Assembly (NCBI RefSeq): GCF_000090795.2
Contig: NW_003546256.1
Span: 86,721 to 150,720 of the forward strand
From: Amphimedon queenslandica
Lineage: Eukaryota; Porifera; Demospongiae; Haplosclerida; Niphatidae
Direction of reading: 5' to 3'
Length of the DNA: 64,000 nt
This document shows positions 46,401 to 59,079 of this stretch, piece by piece. How positions within the stretch are numbered: the first letter of the stretch is position 1; the number at the start of each line of letters is the position of its first letter. A model generated the notes under the pieces. It had not been told where the DNA came from. It saw only the letters and a program-made list of their open reading frames with translations, and made no database searches. The translations under genes and the position numbers were made by a program.

Positions 46401-49400
46401 AATGGAAATACGGTATAATATAATAAGGAAAAGAGATTAGGAAGGAAGGAAGAGAGAAGTCATAGATTAATGTTTATACTTTCTTAGGCTTTATTTGTTG
46501 GCCAGTCTCAGAAAGACATGGAGCGTATTATAGCAACCACACAATCAGCTCTTGAAGATGACGAACAGGACACTGGAGTGCCTTACACTCTAGAGAAATA
46601 CTCGTATGAGTACTTTAGAGTGCCAAAGTCTAAAACTCTTTCCGGCTCCATTCGAGGTACTCTGAGAAAGAAGTCAGCAGAGACAGAGATATGGGCCCAC
46701 GTGAAGGAACCAATCAAGAAAGCATTGCTCAAGAGGTTTGATAAGCAACCTGAGGAACTTCATCAAAAGGCTTGTGCTTCATTCCTTGATATCCTACCAT
46801 GCATAATAATAATAATGATAATAGTAGTAGTAGTAATAATAATAATAATAAATTAATGAATGATGATGATGGAAATGTACATTCTTTTGGGGTAAAATAT
46901 TGCTGGTAATAGTATTATCCTTAACATGTCCTCACCTATCTTAAAGTATATGGGAGATTATCCTTCCAAGAAACAAAGGCTTAGCACAGAATTGACTGAC
47001 CAAGTTTTTGAACATGTTCTTTCTCAGGTAAGAGAAAATACTACATTTATATGCATTTACATGTTCCATGCACATTTTATCAGGAGGTACTGAGAGATGA
47101 AGTTTACTGTCAACTTATAAAACAATTGACCTTCAACAAATTAAGGTACTGGATTTATTCATTTTATCAAAAGTCTTGATCATCATCATCTTTATTATTA
47201 TAGAGCTAGTGAAGAGAGAGGTTGGGAGCTCCTCTGGCTGGCCAGTGGTCTGTTTCCATGCAGTCAAATTCTTCACAAAGAGATCAACCAGTTCCTGAGA
47301 TCACGTATCAAGCGATGGCCAATTGCCGCTGATATTCAACAACGATTATACAAATCAGCTCAGTTAGTGTTTTACATAAATATAAATAGTCTATTCTTTT
47401 TTCAAAAAATTGGCTCCAAAAGCATCTTTTTTTATTGCAATGATATTATTATTATTATTACCATTATTATTATTATTATTTTTATAGTTCTGGTGCTAGA
47501 CGATATCCACCTCATTTGGTTGAAGTTGATGCAATTCAAAACAAGACAACACAAATATTTCATAAAGTGTTCTTCCCTGATGACTCAAGCCAGGTAGATA
47601 CACAGACACACAACTGACCTTTGAAATACTGCCAAATTTTCGAGTAACTTTAAAAATTCATAAAAAATCCAATTTCGATCGGAATCAGCTCAAACTTTAT
47701 ACACAACATAAGAACGTGTATATGCATCAGAAAAAAAATTTAAGAATGGAGAATTCCCTTTTACAATTTTTGATGATATACTGTACATGGTCTAACATTT
47801 TGCATGTTCCTTAGGCTTTTGAAGTTGATTCAAGCACAAGGTCACGGGATTTCTGTGCAACAATAGCGGAGAGACTTGGTCTAAAGTTCAAGGAAGGTTT
47901 CAGTTTATTCGTAAAGATTGGGGACAAGGTTATCAGCGTACCTGAGGCTGACTTCTTTTTTGATTTTGTGCGTCATCTGACCGAATGGTTGAAGAGAGCT
48001 AGAGGCAAAGATGGTGGTAAGCATTCATGGTTGGCATACAGAACATTTAGATTGTTTGTTTTGTTAATCTTTTCCCTCAGCTAATTCTAATCCCAGTTAC
48101 AAAGTTTTCTTTATGAAGAAACTGTGGGTAAACATAACCATTGGCAAAGACAGAAAGTCGGATGTGATATTTCACTATCACCAGGTATTAAATTATATCA
48201 AAAGCAGAGATACTAGAGCGTTAATAAAGAAATTATAGTACCAAGATACTTTATTATGTTCATTCATTGCTTTAGGAGCTCCCCAAGTATTTAAGAGGTT
48301 ATCACAAGTGTACTCGTGATGATGCAGCTCTTCTTGGTTCTTATATTTATCGCGTTAAGTTTGGAGACACTAGATCCCACTTTGGAGAAATACCGTAAGA
48401 TATATGCATGTCATGTTTTGAATTTAATCATCTTATTTTACAGTCAAATATTGCGTGAGCTGATACCCCATGACATGCTGAGGGAGTTCCATCCAGAGGA
48501 CTGGAAAAGGGTAATTAAAATGATAACACAGCACTGTCACTTATTCTCCTTCTTTTCCTCTCTCTCTCTCTCTCTCTTAGGCAATTGTTGCTAATTTCAG
48601 TCGTCATCATGCTAAGTCTTCAGAAGAAGCAAAGATAAGTTTCCTCAAGTACGTGAGCAGGTGGGACACTTTTGGATCAGCATTCTTTGAAGTCAGGGTA
48701 AGCAATGCTAAAGAAAAACTTCCCAAAATATTTTCATACTCCATCATAGCAAACAACAGAGCCTCGTCTGCCTGAAATCTTACTCATTGGTCTTAATAAA
48801 AATGGCGTCATGTTGATAGATCCAGCAAATAAAGTAATTATTATTATTAATCAATAAATAATTTAATTATTAATCAATAAATAATTTAATTTTATTATCA
48901 AAGGATATACTGGCTATTCATCCTTTCACCATGATCTCTAACTGGAGTTGTGGGTCCAACTATTTCCACATGACTATAGGGAACCTAATCAAAGGCAGCA
49001 GACTCCTCTGTGAAACATCTCTGGTAAGAATCAGCAAATGTATTAATGTAGGGCAATGCATGTGATCAATGCATGCAACACGTGATCAATGCATGCAATG
49101 CATGTGATCAATGCATGCAACACATGTGATCAATGCATGCAACACATGTGATCAATGCATGCAACACATGTGATCAATGCATGCAACACATGTGATCAAG
49201 TCTGCCTATGTTGATTCAGTACATGCAGTACACTGATGTGCTTTTTATACCATCTATCTGGAAATTTTTACTGTGATTTAAATTTTGTTGGATTAGAATT
49301 TCGCAAAAATTAGATTACCCATATAATTACATGCCACATTCAATAATACATGGCACAGTCTTATTTAGTAAAAATTAAGTCACAGCACAATTTTAAACCG

Positions 49401-49568
49401 CAAAAATTTCCTACCACACTAATTTCCTGATCTACGGTAATTATTATCCTATGTGATTCTTAGGGTTACAAAATGGATGATCTGTTGACTTCATACATAT
49501 CTCTTGTGCTTGCTAACATTAATAAGAAGAATCCAGAAGCTGTGGGAGGAGCTGGCAGTAAACGCTAA
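37541..49568 (+). CDS. MYO7A: Unconventional myosin VII
   Basis: Forty-two exons sum to 6573 bp (2190 residues; family about 2200). The first exon codes only MLLQK (37541-37555). The motor domain spans about 40-740, with P-loop GESGAGKT (exon 38918-39039), NPILEAFGNAKT and the LDIFGFE-type segment (exon 40178-40359). IQ motifs follow (42130-42634), then a charged Lys/Glu helix (42683-43233). The tail is MyTH4-FERM-SH3-MyTH4-FERM: MyTH4 from 43344, FERM to 45961, SH3 in exon 46102-46292 (GDLIILEDD), second MyTH4 from 46488, FERM to the end. This order identifies myosin VII, an actin motor of stereocilia, filopodia and adhesion. The intron 46789-46935 is AT-AC. The 48-nt intron 42635-42682 is a multiple of three and open, so it could be retained. 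The symbol denotes the vertebrate MYO7A/MYO7B group. Confidence 0.94.
38457..38659. mobile_element. 203-bp MITE-like element with inverted ends and TTAC duplication
   Basis: The left end (CGTATAGC, then ttggaggga and aaatttggcgaatt) is repeated inverted at the right end (aattcgccaaattt, tccctccaa, GCTATACG). The element is flanked on both sides by TTAC (38453-38456 and 38660-38663), a likely target-site duplication. It has no coding capacity and lies in the myosin intron 38353-38682. Confidence 0.85.
40890..41560 (+). repeat. Satellite-family units (about 4) in myosin intron
   Basis: Intron 40848-41627 is filled by about four units of about 175-180 bp in plus orientation (gttcttatgttgtgtagaaagttt, gattctgatcaaa, agttactcaaaaa, cctgtactgtagtacag). 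A shortened palindrome ccctgtactatgtacaggg is at about 41269-41287. Confidence 0.9.
46309..46399. repeat. (GA)n microsatellite, about 91 bp, in myosin intron
   Basis: Uninterrupted GA dinucleotides within the intron after the SH3 exon. Confidence 0.97.
46789..46935 (+). other. U12-type AT-AC intron in myosin VII
   Basis: The donor is ATATCCTA (46789), matching the U12 consensus ATATCCTT at seven of eight positions. The branch region ATCCTTAAC (46917-46925) matches TTCCTTRAY at eight of nine. The intron ends in AC (46934-46935), 11 nt after the branch A. Splicing here gives [14 protein letters not shown], matching the second MyTH4 of myosin VII; no GT-AG choice does. The intron also contains an (ATA)n/(GTA)n tract. 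Confidence 0.88.
47635..47790 (-). repeat. Satellite-family unit in myosin intron
   Basis: One unit in minus orientation: aactttaaaaattcataaaaaatcc, gatcggaatcagctcaaac and cacaacataagaacgtg are the reverse-strand forms of the copies at 36230 and 40890. Confidence 0.88.
49064..49198. repeat. 22-bp minisatellite in myosin intron
   Basis: Seven copies of gatcaatgcatgcaacacatgt-type units; gatc occurs at 49064, 49084, 49106, 49128, 49150, 49172 and 49194. It lies in the last intron of myosin VII (49024-49463). Confidence 0.93.
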
Positions 49569-49610
49569 AAGGGAAACTTTTTATAATAGAGAACAAAGAC
49601 ATCACTTGAA

Positions 49611-49644
<34 letters not shown>

Positions 49645-49827
49645 TTTATATTTTTATTATTAGGATTTTAATCTATTTTTTGCTACTTTTTATAAATGCT
49701 TTTATTTTGTTTGTGTGTTATTGTTATTTTTTACAATTGGCTATTAGCTATTATTATTACTTTGGTAATTAGATGAGCTATAAAGATGTGCAAATTAAAG
49801 TAAAAGCAAGCCTAAAATTGATTTTTA

Positions 49828-49966
49828 TTCACTTCCGGTTGAAGTTTTATTACATCCGGTTTCGTTTTACTTCCTGTTTAATTAAATTTTACTACTTCCG
49901 GTTTCGTTTCACTTCCGGTCAAATTTTATTACTTCCGGTTTTGCTTTATTAATTAATTCCGGTTGT
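49828..49966. promoter_or_regulatory. Array of ETS/GABP-like sites upstream of RAB6
   Basis: CTTCCGG or close variants occur at about 49832, 49853, 49870, 49895, 49911, 49931 and 49957, four of them exact, all in one orientation and separated by AT-rich spacers. They lie 100-240 bp before the RAB6 ATG (50070) in the 501-bp spacer after myosin VII. The rest of that spacer holds a (TTA)n tract (49613-49640) and no gene. Confidence 0.7.
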
Positions 49967-50042
49967 ATTGGGAGGCGGTATAATACAACCCTTTTTCTCA
50001 AATCTAAGCCTCAACTCTCAAAAGGAGGCCATTGTTTTCTAG

Positions 50043-51503
<1,461 letters not shown>

Positions 51504-51538
51504 AATTTATTAGTAAAAATATTCACTAACAGATATTA

Positions 51539-51570
<32 letters not shown>

Positions 51571-51669
51571 GCACTTGCTCTATGAGTTTATAAAGTACTT
51601 TACAATTACTTTTCTCTCTCATTCTCTTTTCTCCTTATTATTACAATCAACATTTTCAAAAGAATAAAC

Positions 51670-51700
<31 letters not shown>

Positions 51701-51771
51701 TTAATTATACAATAGTTAATGGATTGTTCATTAAAAGCGTTTCCTTTATTGTCTGCATATAAATAACAACT

Positions 51772-52545
51772 TTATGATGTAGCTCCTCCCACTGCCCCTC
51801 CCACTTTGCCTCCATCTCCTTCCGACATTTCTTTTATTTGTTTAATTAGAAACTGTTTCTCGTCATTAAATTGCTCATCCTCTAAAAAATCAAAAGTGGG
51901 TAGAGTCAAATCAGAACCACGCCCACAACACCACTACTTACCCGTTCTGTCATTGTGGAATTTCATAAGAAAATCAACAAGTCTTTCTTGATTTTTGAGT
52001 AAGATATCCTGTATTGGTTTGGCCTTGTTTGGATTAGCCACAAAAACCTGTGCACATCAGGGAGGGAGAAAGAGGAACAAAATTAAAATGAAGCAGACAG
52101 AAGAAGCCCGCATGAACAAAGGGAACTTAATAAAGCAACAGCATAACTTCATTACCTTGAAAACATGAAAAGCCTCAAATTGTATGTTTCTGCTCTTGTC
52201 TCTCAACATGTTCATTATCATCTTGAGATTCTCTGGATTACTAATGTAACGGGTCATCACAGTGTAATTGTGTCTATCCAGCAATAGCTCTCCTAATAAC
52301 TGGAAGAAGGAGAGTCAAGGTCATGGCTAGTTGGCTACACATTATTAGTTACTTTCAGTGACTGTCTTCTTGTCACATAGTTTTCAGAATTAAGTAAAAC
52401 ATGATACTTGTCGAAAACCTAAAAATAATAATAATAATACGTGTGTACGCAATGAGAGAATGAAGTGAATACTTTATCATACGAGCCTTCCAAAAATTGA
52501 GCACAGAGGACTTTGTGTCTTGTCAGCAATTCCTAATGACAAACA

Positions 52546-52580
<35 letters not shown>

Positions 52581-53803
52581 TACCATAGCTACATACTGCT
52601 ACACATAATGACATAATTTACATCATCAAGGGAGAGGGTGTGTGGGTGACATCACATAATAATATCAAGTACACTGTATGCTGTACCTTAAAGGTTGAGA
52701 AAGCATCAGAAGCAATGTCAAAGGTTGAGAGTTCCACGTACGTATAAAAAGAATAAAAAGACTCCGATTCGAGGACTATCTTAGCCAACAGCTCGTGTTT
52801 GATGCATTCCCTTAACATGACTCCACAGTTGAGGGCAATGTCAGGATTATCATATCTACCACAAAATAAGTTATTATTTCAATGTCAAGAATATACAATC
52901 CTAATTTCCCCTCTGGCAGCCTAGCCAGACAAGAAATATGGTGTCATTTTGGGCCAGTCCAAAAAGGATGCAATAACAGTGATCAACATAATGATATCAC
53001 ATTAAAAATCCTTCAAGTACCACAAATAATCATTCATTACATTACACATACAATCCTTGTCATGATACATGTATAATATAGTGCAGTGGCTTACCCTCTG
53101 ACCAGCATGAACAATATATCGCTCTTTGTACATATGTACTCGACAGTTGGTGATCTTACACCTATCTGTCGTCTTAATATGTTATTAAATATCTGAGCTA
53201 CGTCCTTTTTCGCCTGAAAGGGGAAGAAAGCAATAATGTACACGAAAGAAGAGCGATATGTATCTTCTTTACCTCAAAGTCAAGGTTCGCGAGGTTTTTA
53301 ATAATATGAAACGGCATGTCAAAGTTATAAAATTCTTGAGCAAGTTGAGCAGCGAGTTCAGTCTGTGGTTCATGATCTGGTGAGCAATGAGTAGGTGTGA
53401 GGGTTAAAAAATAACAAATATGCCAAAATTTAATATAATAGAATGGCATTGGAGATGGTTTGTGATTAAGGTGAGCACTCAAAAAATTATGAAAATTAAC
53501 ACATGACGAAAACTACTGCGTACATGTACATTGTATGTGGTATAAAATCAGATCTATCGTATGTACACAGTATATTTCCTCACCTCCAGACCCATACAGA
53601 ATGCTCTTTATTTGCTGGAGAATCTTTGATGACTCTTCCACAGCCTATATACATACTGGATATAAATACATTAAGTTATATTCACAGACACATACCTTTT
53701 CTGCTTTCTTTGAACCGGATCCATGCTGCTCTAGGACTAGTAGGTAGTCCCTCAGGCTTTTGACGAGCTCCAGTGGGTTTTTTACTTTCGCAAACAAAGG
53801 CAT
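51772..53803 (-). CDS. CAB39: Calcium-binding protein 39 / MO25
   Basis: Ten minus-strand exons: 53803-53696, 53644-53584, 53376-53273, 53213-53095, 52855-52687, 52532-52473, 52418-52353, 52299-52156, 52047-51942, 51881-51772; 348 residues (human about 341). MO25 is an armadillo/HEAT-like scaffold that, with STRAD, activates LKB1 and GCK-family kinases. The start [19 protein letters not shown], the middle [20 protein letters not shown], and the segments [18 protein letters not shown] and [16 protein letters not shown] are typical. The C-terminus carries a short Gly-rich extension. The gene diverges from WDR73 with 150 bp between ATG codons; it is 268 bp from the 3' end of RAB6 with an intervening (ATA)n tract. 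Confidence 0.96.
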
Positions 53804-53953
53804 ATCTTGACAGAGAAGGATGAAAGAGAGAGAGGAATGAAGAGAGGGAGGGAGAGAGAAACTTACCTGCTGAGGTTGGGCGTTGCTTTGTATGTACCGG
53901 ATAACTCCGTTTATTTTGAGTCAGTTCCGTACACTTGAAACACTCCCCTAAAC
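53804..53953. promoter_or_regulatory. Bidirectional promoter, CAB39 / WDR73
   Basis: 150 bp between divergent ATG codons, with a GA-rich tract (about 53820-53860); no TATA box. Confidence 0.55.
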
Positions 53954-55490
53954 ATGGACGACGATGATGATTGGCTGATATCAAGTTTGGAAAGGTTGTC
54001 CTGGCTTTATCGTTTTGATTTTATCACACAATCAATAGATATGAACAACTCTTTATGTATGACCTCAGTACTCCAGTTCATTTAATGTACTTAGCATCAG
54101 ATAAAGGTAGATTAAAATAATTTTTTTGCATGCATATTTTTTAATGCCAGGAGTGTGGGTTTATGGTCAAACACTTGCAAACAAAAGAGAGCTATCGCTT
54201 CTAACACTTCCGACCAAAATCACAAATAAAGTACAATGATTATCGTAAAACCTTGCAAGCTAGGGCTAGGCTTGTTTTTTTGTCTTAGGAAATAACTGGT
54301 GGAAGAGATTTTAAAATATCTGCTGGAGCTGTTATCCCATTTTCAATAAATTGCATCCAAGAAATGTCTAACCAGTAAAATATAGATAGTACTCTGCAAC
54401 CTCACAAAATGCATGAATGATCTTAATAGGCAAGCTGTGCTCTGCAATGCTGATAAGCGTTCACTACACTGGTGGAGAGAAGATGAAAGAAGCCCAGGTA
54501 TTCTTAGTTTACAGTGGGTAATGGGTATACTATAATTTTTATTATAGATCTATTGGTTGAAATTGCTTCTAGTATCGTTCCACCACTACCTCATCATAAA
54601 GAATGTGAAACTGCAAGGTAACTAATAACAACAGTTTATTTTTGTAAACTTTGAAATTACATGTCAACATAAATAGGAGCCAATGCATAACTCATATTGA
54701 TTACTGGAAGAGCGAGAGCAATGACCAGCACCTGCTATTAGGATCAAATTCACCACCTGATGATGGTCACGTACAAATTTATGACGTAGTTTCTCACTCT
54801 GTTAGTTGGGAGACTGTACTGGATAAAACAAAACTACACGATGCACTTTACTTTGGCAGCCCACATCAAATAGTCTTATGTTCGGGAAACTATGGAGAAA
54901 TCTTAGTTGTTGATACTAGGGAACCATTTTCAGCGACACCTACTCGATGTTCAATGGATGCCGAGACTCATGATGACTATGCCTTATCTTGTACTTCCAA
55001 TATCATTGGTACTCTGTCTGATGCTGGCTCCCTGCGATTATATGACAGCCGCTCATATGAAAAACCATTCTATTGTTGCACTATGCCAACCACATTTCAT
55101 TCATCACAATACCTTACTCTAACAGTAAGTAAGAGTGTATCAACAACATAGATCTATTCTCTGTAGATATCGCCATATAATGACAGACTCTTAGGTTACT
55201 CAGGTTAACAATTTAATAATTATAATTTCCTTTTATTATTTGGCAGGCCTCCATCCTGGCATTATAATCTATGACACAACATCGAGTAAGATTTTAAGTA
55301 TACACACAGTCTATATAATAATAAAATATTATTAGTGCCGCCAAAAGCTATCTTCACACATGATGGACATGAGAAGGAAGGGGCAGAATCAGTCAAAGTT
55401 CACGGACACATCTGGCATCAAAGCATTCCAAGGTTATTGATATCAGCAGGCAGTGATGGAGGGCTACACATGTGGCAGTACAACGAATAA
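53954..55490 (+). CDS. WDR73: WD-repeat protein 73
   Basis: Ten exons: 53954-53994, 54039-54106, 54151-54230, 54289-54374, 54430-54497, 54548-54617, 54677-55124, 55167-55203, 55247-55285, 55336-55490; 363 residues (human about 378). The N-terminus (DDDWLISSLERYEQLFMYDL...DKGVWVYG) and the C-terminus (GLHPGIIIYDTTS...IFTHDGH...HIWHQSIPRLLISAGSDGGLHMWQY) match WDR73. The central exon carries degenerate WD blades (LLLGSNSPPDDGHVQIYDV, LCSGNYGEILVVDTRE, LSDAGSLRLYDSR). WDR73 is reported to bind BRAT1 and Integrator subunits INTS9/INTS11. A naive frame runs past the first donor (53995) but loses similarity, so the splice at 53994 is preferred. The gene ends 37 bp from the stop of GTF2F2 on the other strand. 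Confidence 0.9.
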
Positions 55491-55527
55491 TCATTTAAGA
55501 TTCAAATTATTTTAAAAAATGCTATTT

Positions 55528-56671
55528 TTATGATTTTGAAGTTGATTGTTGTGACAAGCTGTACTCCGGCTTCAATTCCCACATGTATTTGTGTGGCGAC
55601 TTAGTGTTGTATATACAGACTTCCTTTAATATTTCCTTTAAGTATGTCTACAAAATTTAATAATAAAAGTACATTAATGCTCTTTCTTCAAAAACAGTCA
55701 CCGTCCAGCCCATTTCTATTGAATTTTGCTAATGCAAGCTAGAAATTTTAGTACCAAACACCAAACTTTTAGCATAGCATAAGAGTGTCAACAAAAAATT
55801 AGACCCAATTTTAAAAGCGACTCACAGCTGGTTGTTGAGTAATGTCCACTAGATCCTTAAATGTGTAGTATTGGTGACGCTGAAAAGCAGAGAATAACAA
55901 ATCAAAGACAACATTTTTATCATCTCTGGCTTTCTTAGGCTCTTTCTTCTTCCTCTCAATTGCTTCCTGTCAGTGAGAGAAACATAATGAGAAACATTTC
56001 CTTTTCTCACGTGTTCTGGGTGATAAGCTACAGGCTTATACGAGTGACTGGGTAACTCATTAAGATGGCTTGCTGTGAATTTCGTTTTTTCTGCTTGTTG
56101 AATTTGATGCCTGAATGAGGAGTAATAGGACCGGGTGTGGTAAACTCATAACATGTACATACTTTTTCAGTGACATGTATATAGAACTATCGACTGGTTG
56201 TATTTCAGCTCTTTGACTTATCTTGCCTTCTATCACAAGATCACCTAATGAAGTATTCGATTATTAATAAAGATTCCCTCTTTCTCACTCTTACCGCCTG
56301 ATTGGCTTTCGGTAAATACAGATAACGACTGGTGTTTTGTTTCTTGCAGATTTACACGATGGTCTTTAGGTAATTGTGTGACCGTACCATCTTCCATTTT
56401 TACTTCAAGGAGTTCTGGTGCCAAGAAAAACTGAACTGTTGTAGAATTATTTGGATTCCTATTTTACATGCATTACTATATACAAGGCAGTCTCGAAATA
56501 ATTTTACCTTGTGATTCTCATTCTGCCAAGTTCCTGGTCCTTTTTCGCTTTCTTCCACCTCTCAGACACATAGTTAGGCACTTTTACGAGCCATACACCA
56601 CGTGAAGCATTGCTAGTATTGAGAGAACGCATATCTCTCTTTCTCTTTCCAGGAGTACCACTGGTAGCCAT
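55528..56671 (-). CDS. GTF2F2: General transcription factor IIF subunit 2 (RAP30)
   Basis: Six minus-strand exons: 56671-56508, 56458-56295, 56244-56163, 56110-56011, 55966-55826, 55647-55528; 256 residues (human 249). GVWLVKVPNYVSERW begins the dimerisation domain, VFTESQSG and SYKPVAYH lie in the middle, and FDLLFSAFQRHQYYTFKDLVDITQQPATYLKEIL...WELKPEY is the C-terminal winged helix that binds DNA. TFIIF recruits RNA polymerase II to the preinitiation complex and suppresses nonspecific DNA binding. The last exon is separated by a 178-bp intron and ends with a short Ser/Gln tail. The ATG is only 46 bp after the stop of the upstream gene on the same strand. Confidence 0.95.
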
Positions 56672-56717
56672 TTTATTTATAATAAACTGTAATTAATTAA
56701 CCAAAAAATAGTTAGTC

Positions 56718-58353
56718 TCAACTTTGTTGATACAATCTTAGACTTGCAGAATAGTAATGTGAAAATCCAGCTCTGAATTCATCATTCTAAAACACAAAAT
56801 AAAATTATTTCTTTCCTATTTGTTCACGAACCACTTACTTTGTTGCTATACTTGTTACCAAGAAATCTCTTCCTGAGCATAAAATCAGCACGTGCAGTTA
56901 AAGCTCTACGACAATAGCCAATATCAAATGACTGAGAGCTTTTTAAAGTTCTTCTTAAATTAGCCGCACCTAAAGCAGCTGTCTGGTGACCTCCAAAAGG
57001 GTCACTAAGTGTTTCTGCTTGAATTGAGTCACCATGTTCTTTCTTTAGGTGCTCAGTAACTGTTCTAACAGCCTGATCAGCTAGGACAGGCCCTGCTAGA
57101 GATGGCGAAACCCCGATGAAAGATAACACCGATCCAGCTTTATGTCTCTCTAAAGAATTCATTTTCAATGATGACGCTTTGTAATTTGGGAACTTAGAGA
57201 GCAGATCCCAATCAAGCTCTGGGTCAGGGTCATTCTGTGACTCTGACGTAGTTAAACGCTTCTTGCTACTACCAGCACTGGACTCCTTTGACCTGGACTG
57301 ACCCTCGGCTTCTTTCTTTTCTGACTTGTGCAGCTGGTGATGTCTCTCCAACGAAGAGTCAGATATTTTCTGTCGTTTGGGTTCCCTGTGATGGGTTTCA
57401 TTGTCACTTGTAGCTTCTCGCTTTCTCTTTGAATGAGTTAGTTCATCAGCTAGCTCATGATCTCTTCCACTGCCTCTTGAAGGCTTACTCCTACACATAA
57501 ATAAAAATTAATGAATGCATCATCCAATCAGGGTTTCCCACAAAGCATGCTAAGTGAGCTAACTACACGAGCTGGCAAGCAACTTTAAAAATTCATATAA
57601 AATCCAAATTTGATCAGAATCAGTTCAAACTTGCTACACAACATAAGAACATGTATGTGTATCAGAAAAAAATACAAAAATGAAAAATTCTCTCCTAGTC
57701 ATTTTTGGCAAAATTTGGCCAAAAACCCTGTACTATAGTACAGGGACTTTGGCCCAATTTTTGAGTAACTTTAAAAATTTGTAAAAAACCCAAATTTGAT
57801 TGGAATCAGTTCAAACTTGCTACACAACATAAAAACATGTATACATATCAAAATAAAATATAAAAATGAAGAATTCTCTCATATGTAATTTTGTCAATTT
57901 TCAAGCACCCACTGACAAAAAACCTGCTTGAACACTATGTGCAGGAAACCCTGTCCTCAATACAATCATCTTACAATTTTATATCCTTGCGTAAAGTTGG
58001 TGTTGCTTTCTCTCGCTTTGTTGAGTCTTCATCATCAGGATGCCTGTGCTTACGAGGAGGTGGGTCACTATAAGGAGTGGGCTTTAATTGGAACCAAGGG
58101 TTGACACACTCACCTTGTTCTCTTATCCCTAGACCTCTCCTCAGTTGAGAGAGGTGGTAAATGAGAGGAAGATCTTTCATGCTTTTCTGAGCTAGAGTAG
58201 TGTCTACTGTGACGCGAGCTGCTGCTGGAATGCTAGTGTAAATGAATTTAATACAATTTTCACTGTGGAACTTACAGGAGGTGTAATTTCGTCATCATTT
58301 CCAGGCCCAAGTCTATCAAAGACACTTAATCTTTTGCCACCATGTCTGCTCAT
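56718..58353 (-). CDS. Unrecognised basic Ser/Arg/Lys-rich protein, probably nuclear
   Basis: Four minus-strand exons: 58353-58276, 58232-58114, 57490-56839, 56786-56718; 305 residues. The N-terminus MSRHGGKRLSVFDRLGPG resembles short RNA-processing protein motifs (SVFDRLGP). Residues about 27-150 are a charged, disordered region rich in Ser, Arg, Lys, Glu and His with KRKR and KRQK signals for nuclear import. The C-terminal half looks folded: DWDLLSKFPNYKASS, AGPVLADQAVRTVTEHLKKE and YCRRALTARADFMLRKRFLG followed by DEFRAGFSHYYSASLRLYQ. I do not recognise the family. The intron 57491-58113 holds satellite units. The gene is divergent with profilin 1 and sits directly upstream of GTF2F2 on the same strand. 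Confidence 0.8.
57580..57900 (-). repeat. Satellite-family units (about 2) in intron
   Basis: Two units in minus orientation with cagttcaaacttgctacacaacataa repeated at about 57620 and 57808. One carries the perfect palindrome CCCTGTACTATAGTACAGGG at 57726-57745. Confidence 0.9.
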
Positions 58354-58599
58354 GTTTTCCCCACTTTTTAAGGTTTTTTTTGCAAAAAATTAAAAAATCA
58401 CAAAAAATGCCAAAAAGGCAGTAAATTATATATACGGAAGTATACAGAAACCACGTGGTAACTGCTACCACACCTACTAAATTGTCCTTTTACTGCGCAT
58501 GCGCAGTAGTGACCTTCTCGTATTAAAAACAGCGAAAGAACCGGAGTGTCGCAGAGCTGTCATTGTTGAGAAAGAAGTGGAAAAGTTAGGCAAGGAGCA
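58354..58599. promoter_or_regulatory. Bidirectional promoter with NRF1-like palindrome
   Basis: 246 bp lie between the divergent ATG codons. TACTGCGCATGCGCAGTA (58491-58508) is a perfect 18-bp palindrome containing the NRF1 core GCGCATGCGC. An E-box CACGTG is at about 58453. Confidence 0.72.
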
Positions 58600-59079
58600 A
58601 TGTCTGCATGGGATCCGTATCTAGACAACTTAATTGCACGCAGTAAAGATGGAGCTGGCAACACTCATATAGACAAAGCATGCATAATAGGCATGAATGA
58701 TGGAGGCAGCCTTTGGATAACTGCTACACACGCTAATGCTATTCAGGTATATTATAGTACCAGTCAAAAATAATATAGGACAAATGTTTTCCTATTTCAG
58801 ATTACACAGCCCGAAGCAAAAACGATAGCTCAATGCTTCAATAGCAAAAAGTATGACACTTTCACAATGAATGGGGTAAGAGTAGGTGGTTTGAAGTACC
58901 AGTTCCTACGGGAAATGGACAACACAGTATTTGCCAAGAAAAAAGAGCATGGAGCAGTTACCCTGCAAGCTTCAAAGACAGCAGTCATTATAGCTCATTG
59001 CCCTGAAGGAAAGCAACAAGGGACAGCAAACAAAGCTGTCAATGATATTGTGGAATACTTGGTCTCCGTTGGAGTATAG
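58600..59079 (+). CDS. PFN: Profilin (copy 1)
   Basis: Two exons, 58600-58746 and 58801-59079, give 141 residues. The N-terminal MSAWDPYLDNLI helix with Trp4 and Tyr7 (poly-proline binding) and the C-terminal helix (KAVNDIVEYLVSVGV) are standard. The middle has VGGLKYQFLREMDNTVFAKKKEHGAVTLQASKTAVII, an actin-binding face. Profilin binds G-actin, poly-proline proteins and phosphoinositides. A paralogue of almost the same length and the same intron position is at 63247. Divergent with the basic protein gene. Confidence 0.96.

Noticed and set aside
46789-46947. GT donor inside the (ATA/GTA)n tract for the myosin MyTH4 exon
   Set aside because: It would insert about ten Ile/Met/Pro residues in a conserved helix, while the U12 AT-AC sites give an exact match.
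49255-49445. Possible second MITE in the last myosin intron
   Set aside because: Ends show only weak inverted similarity (gcaaaaatt) and no clear target duplication.
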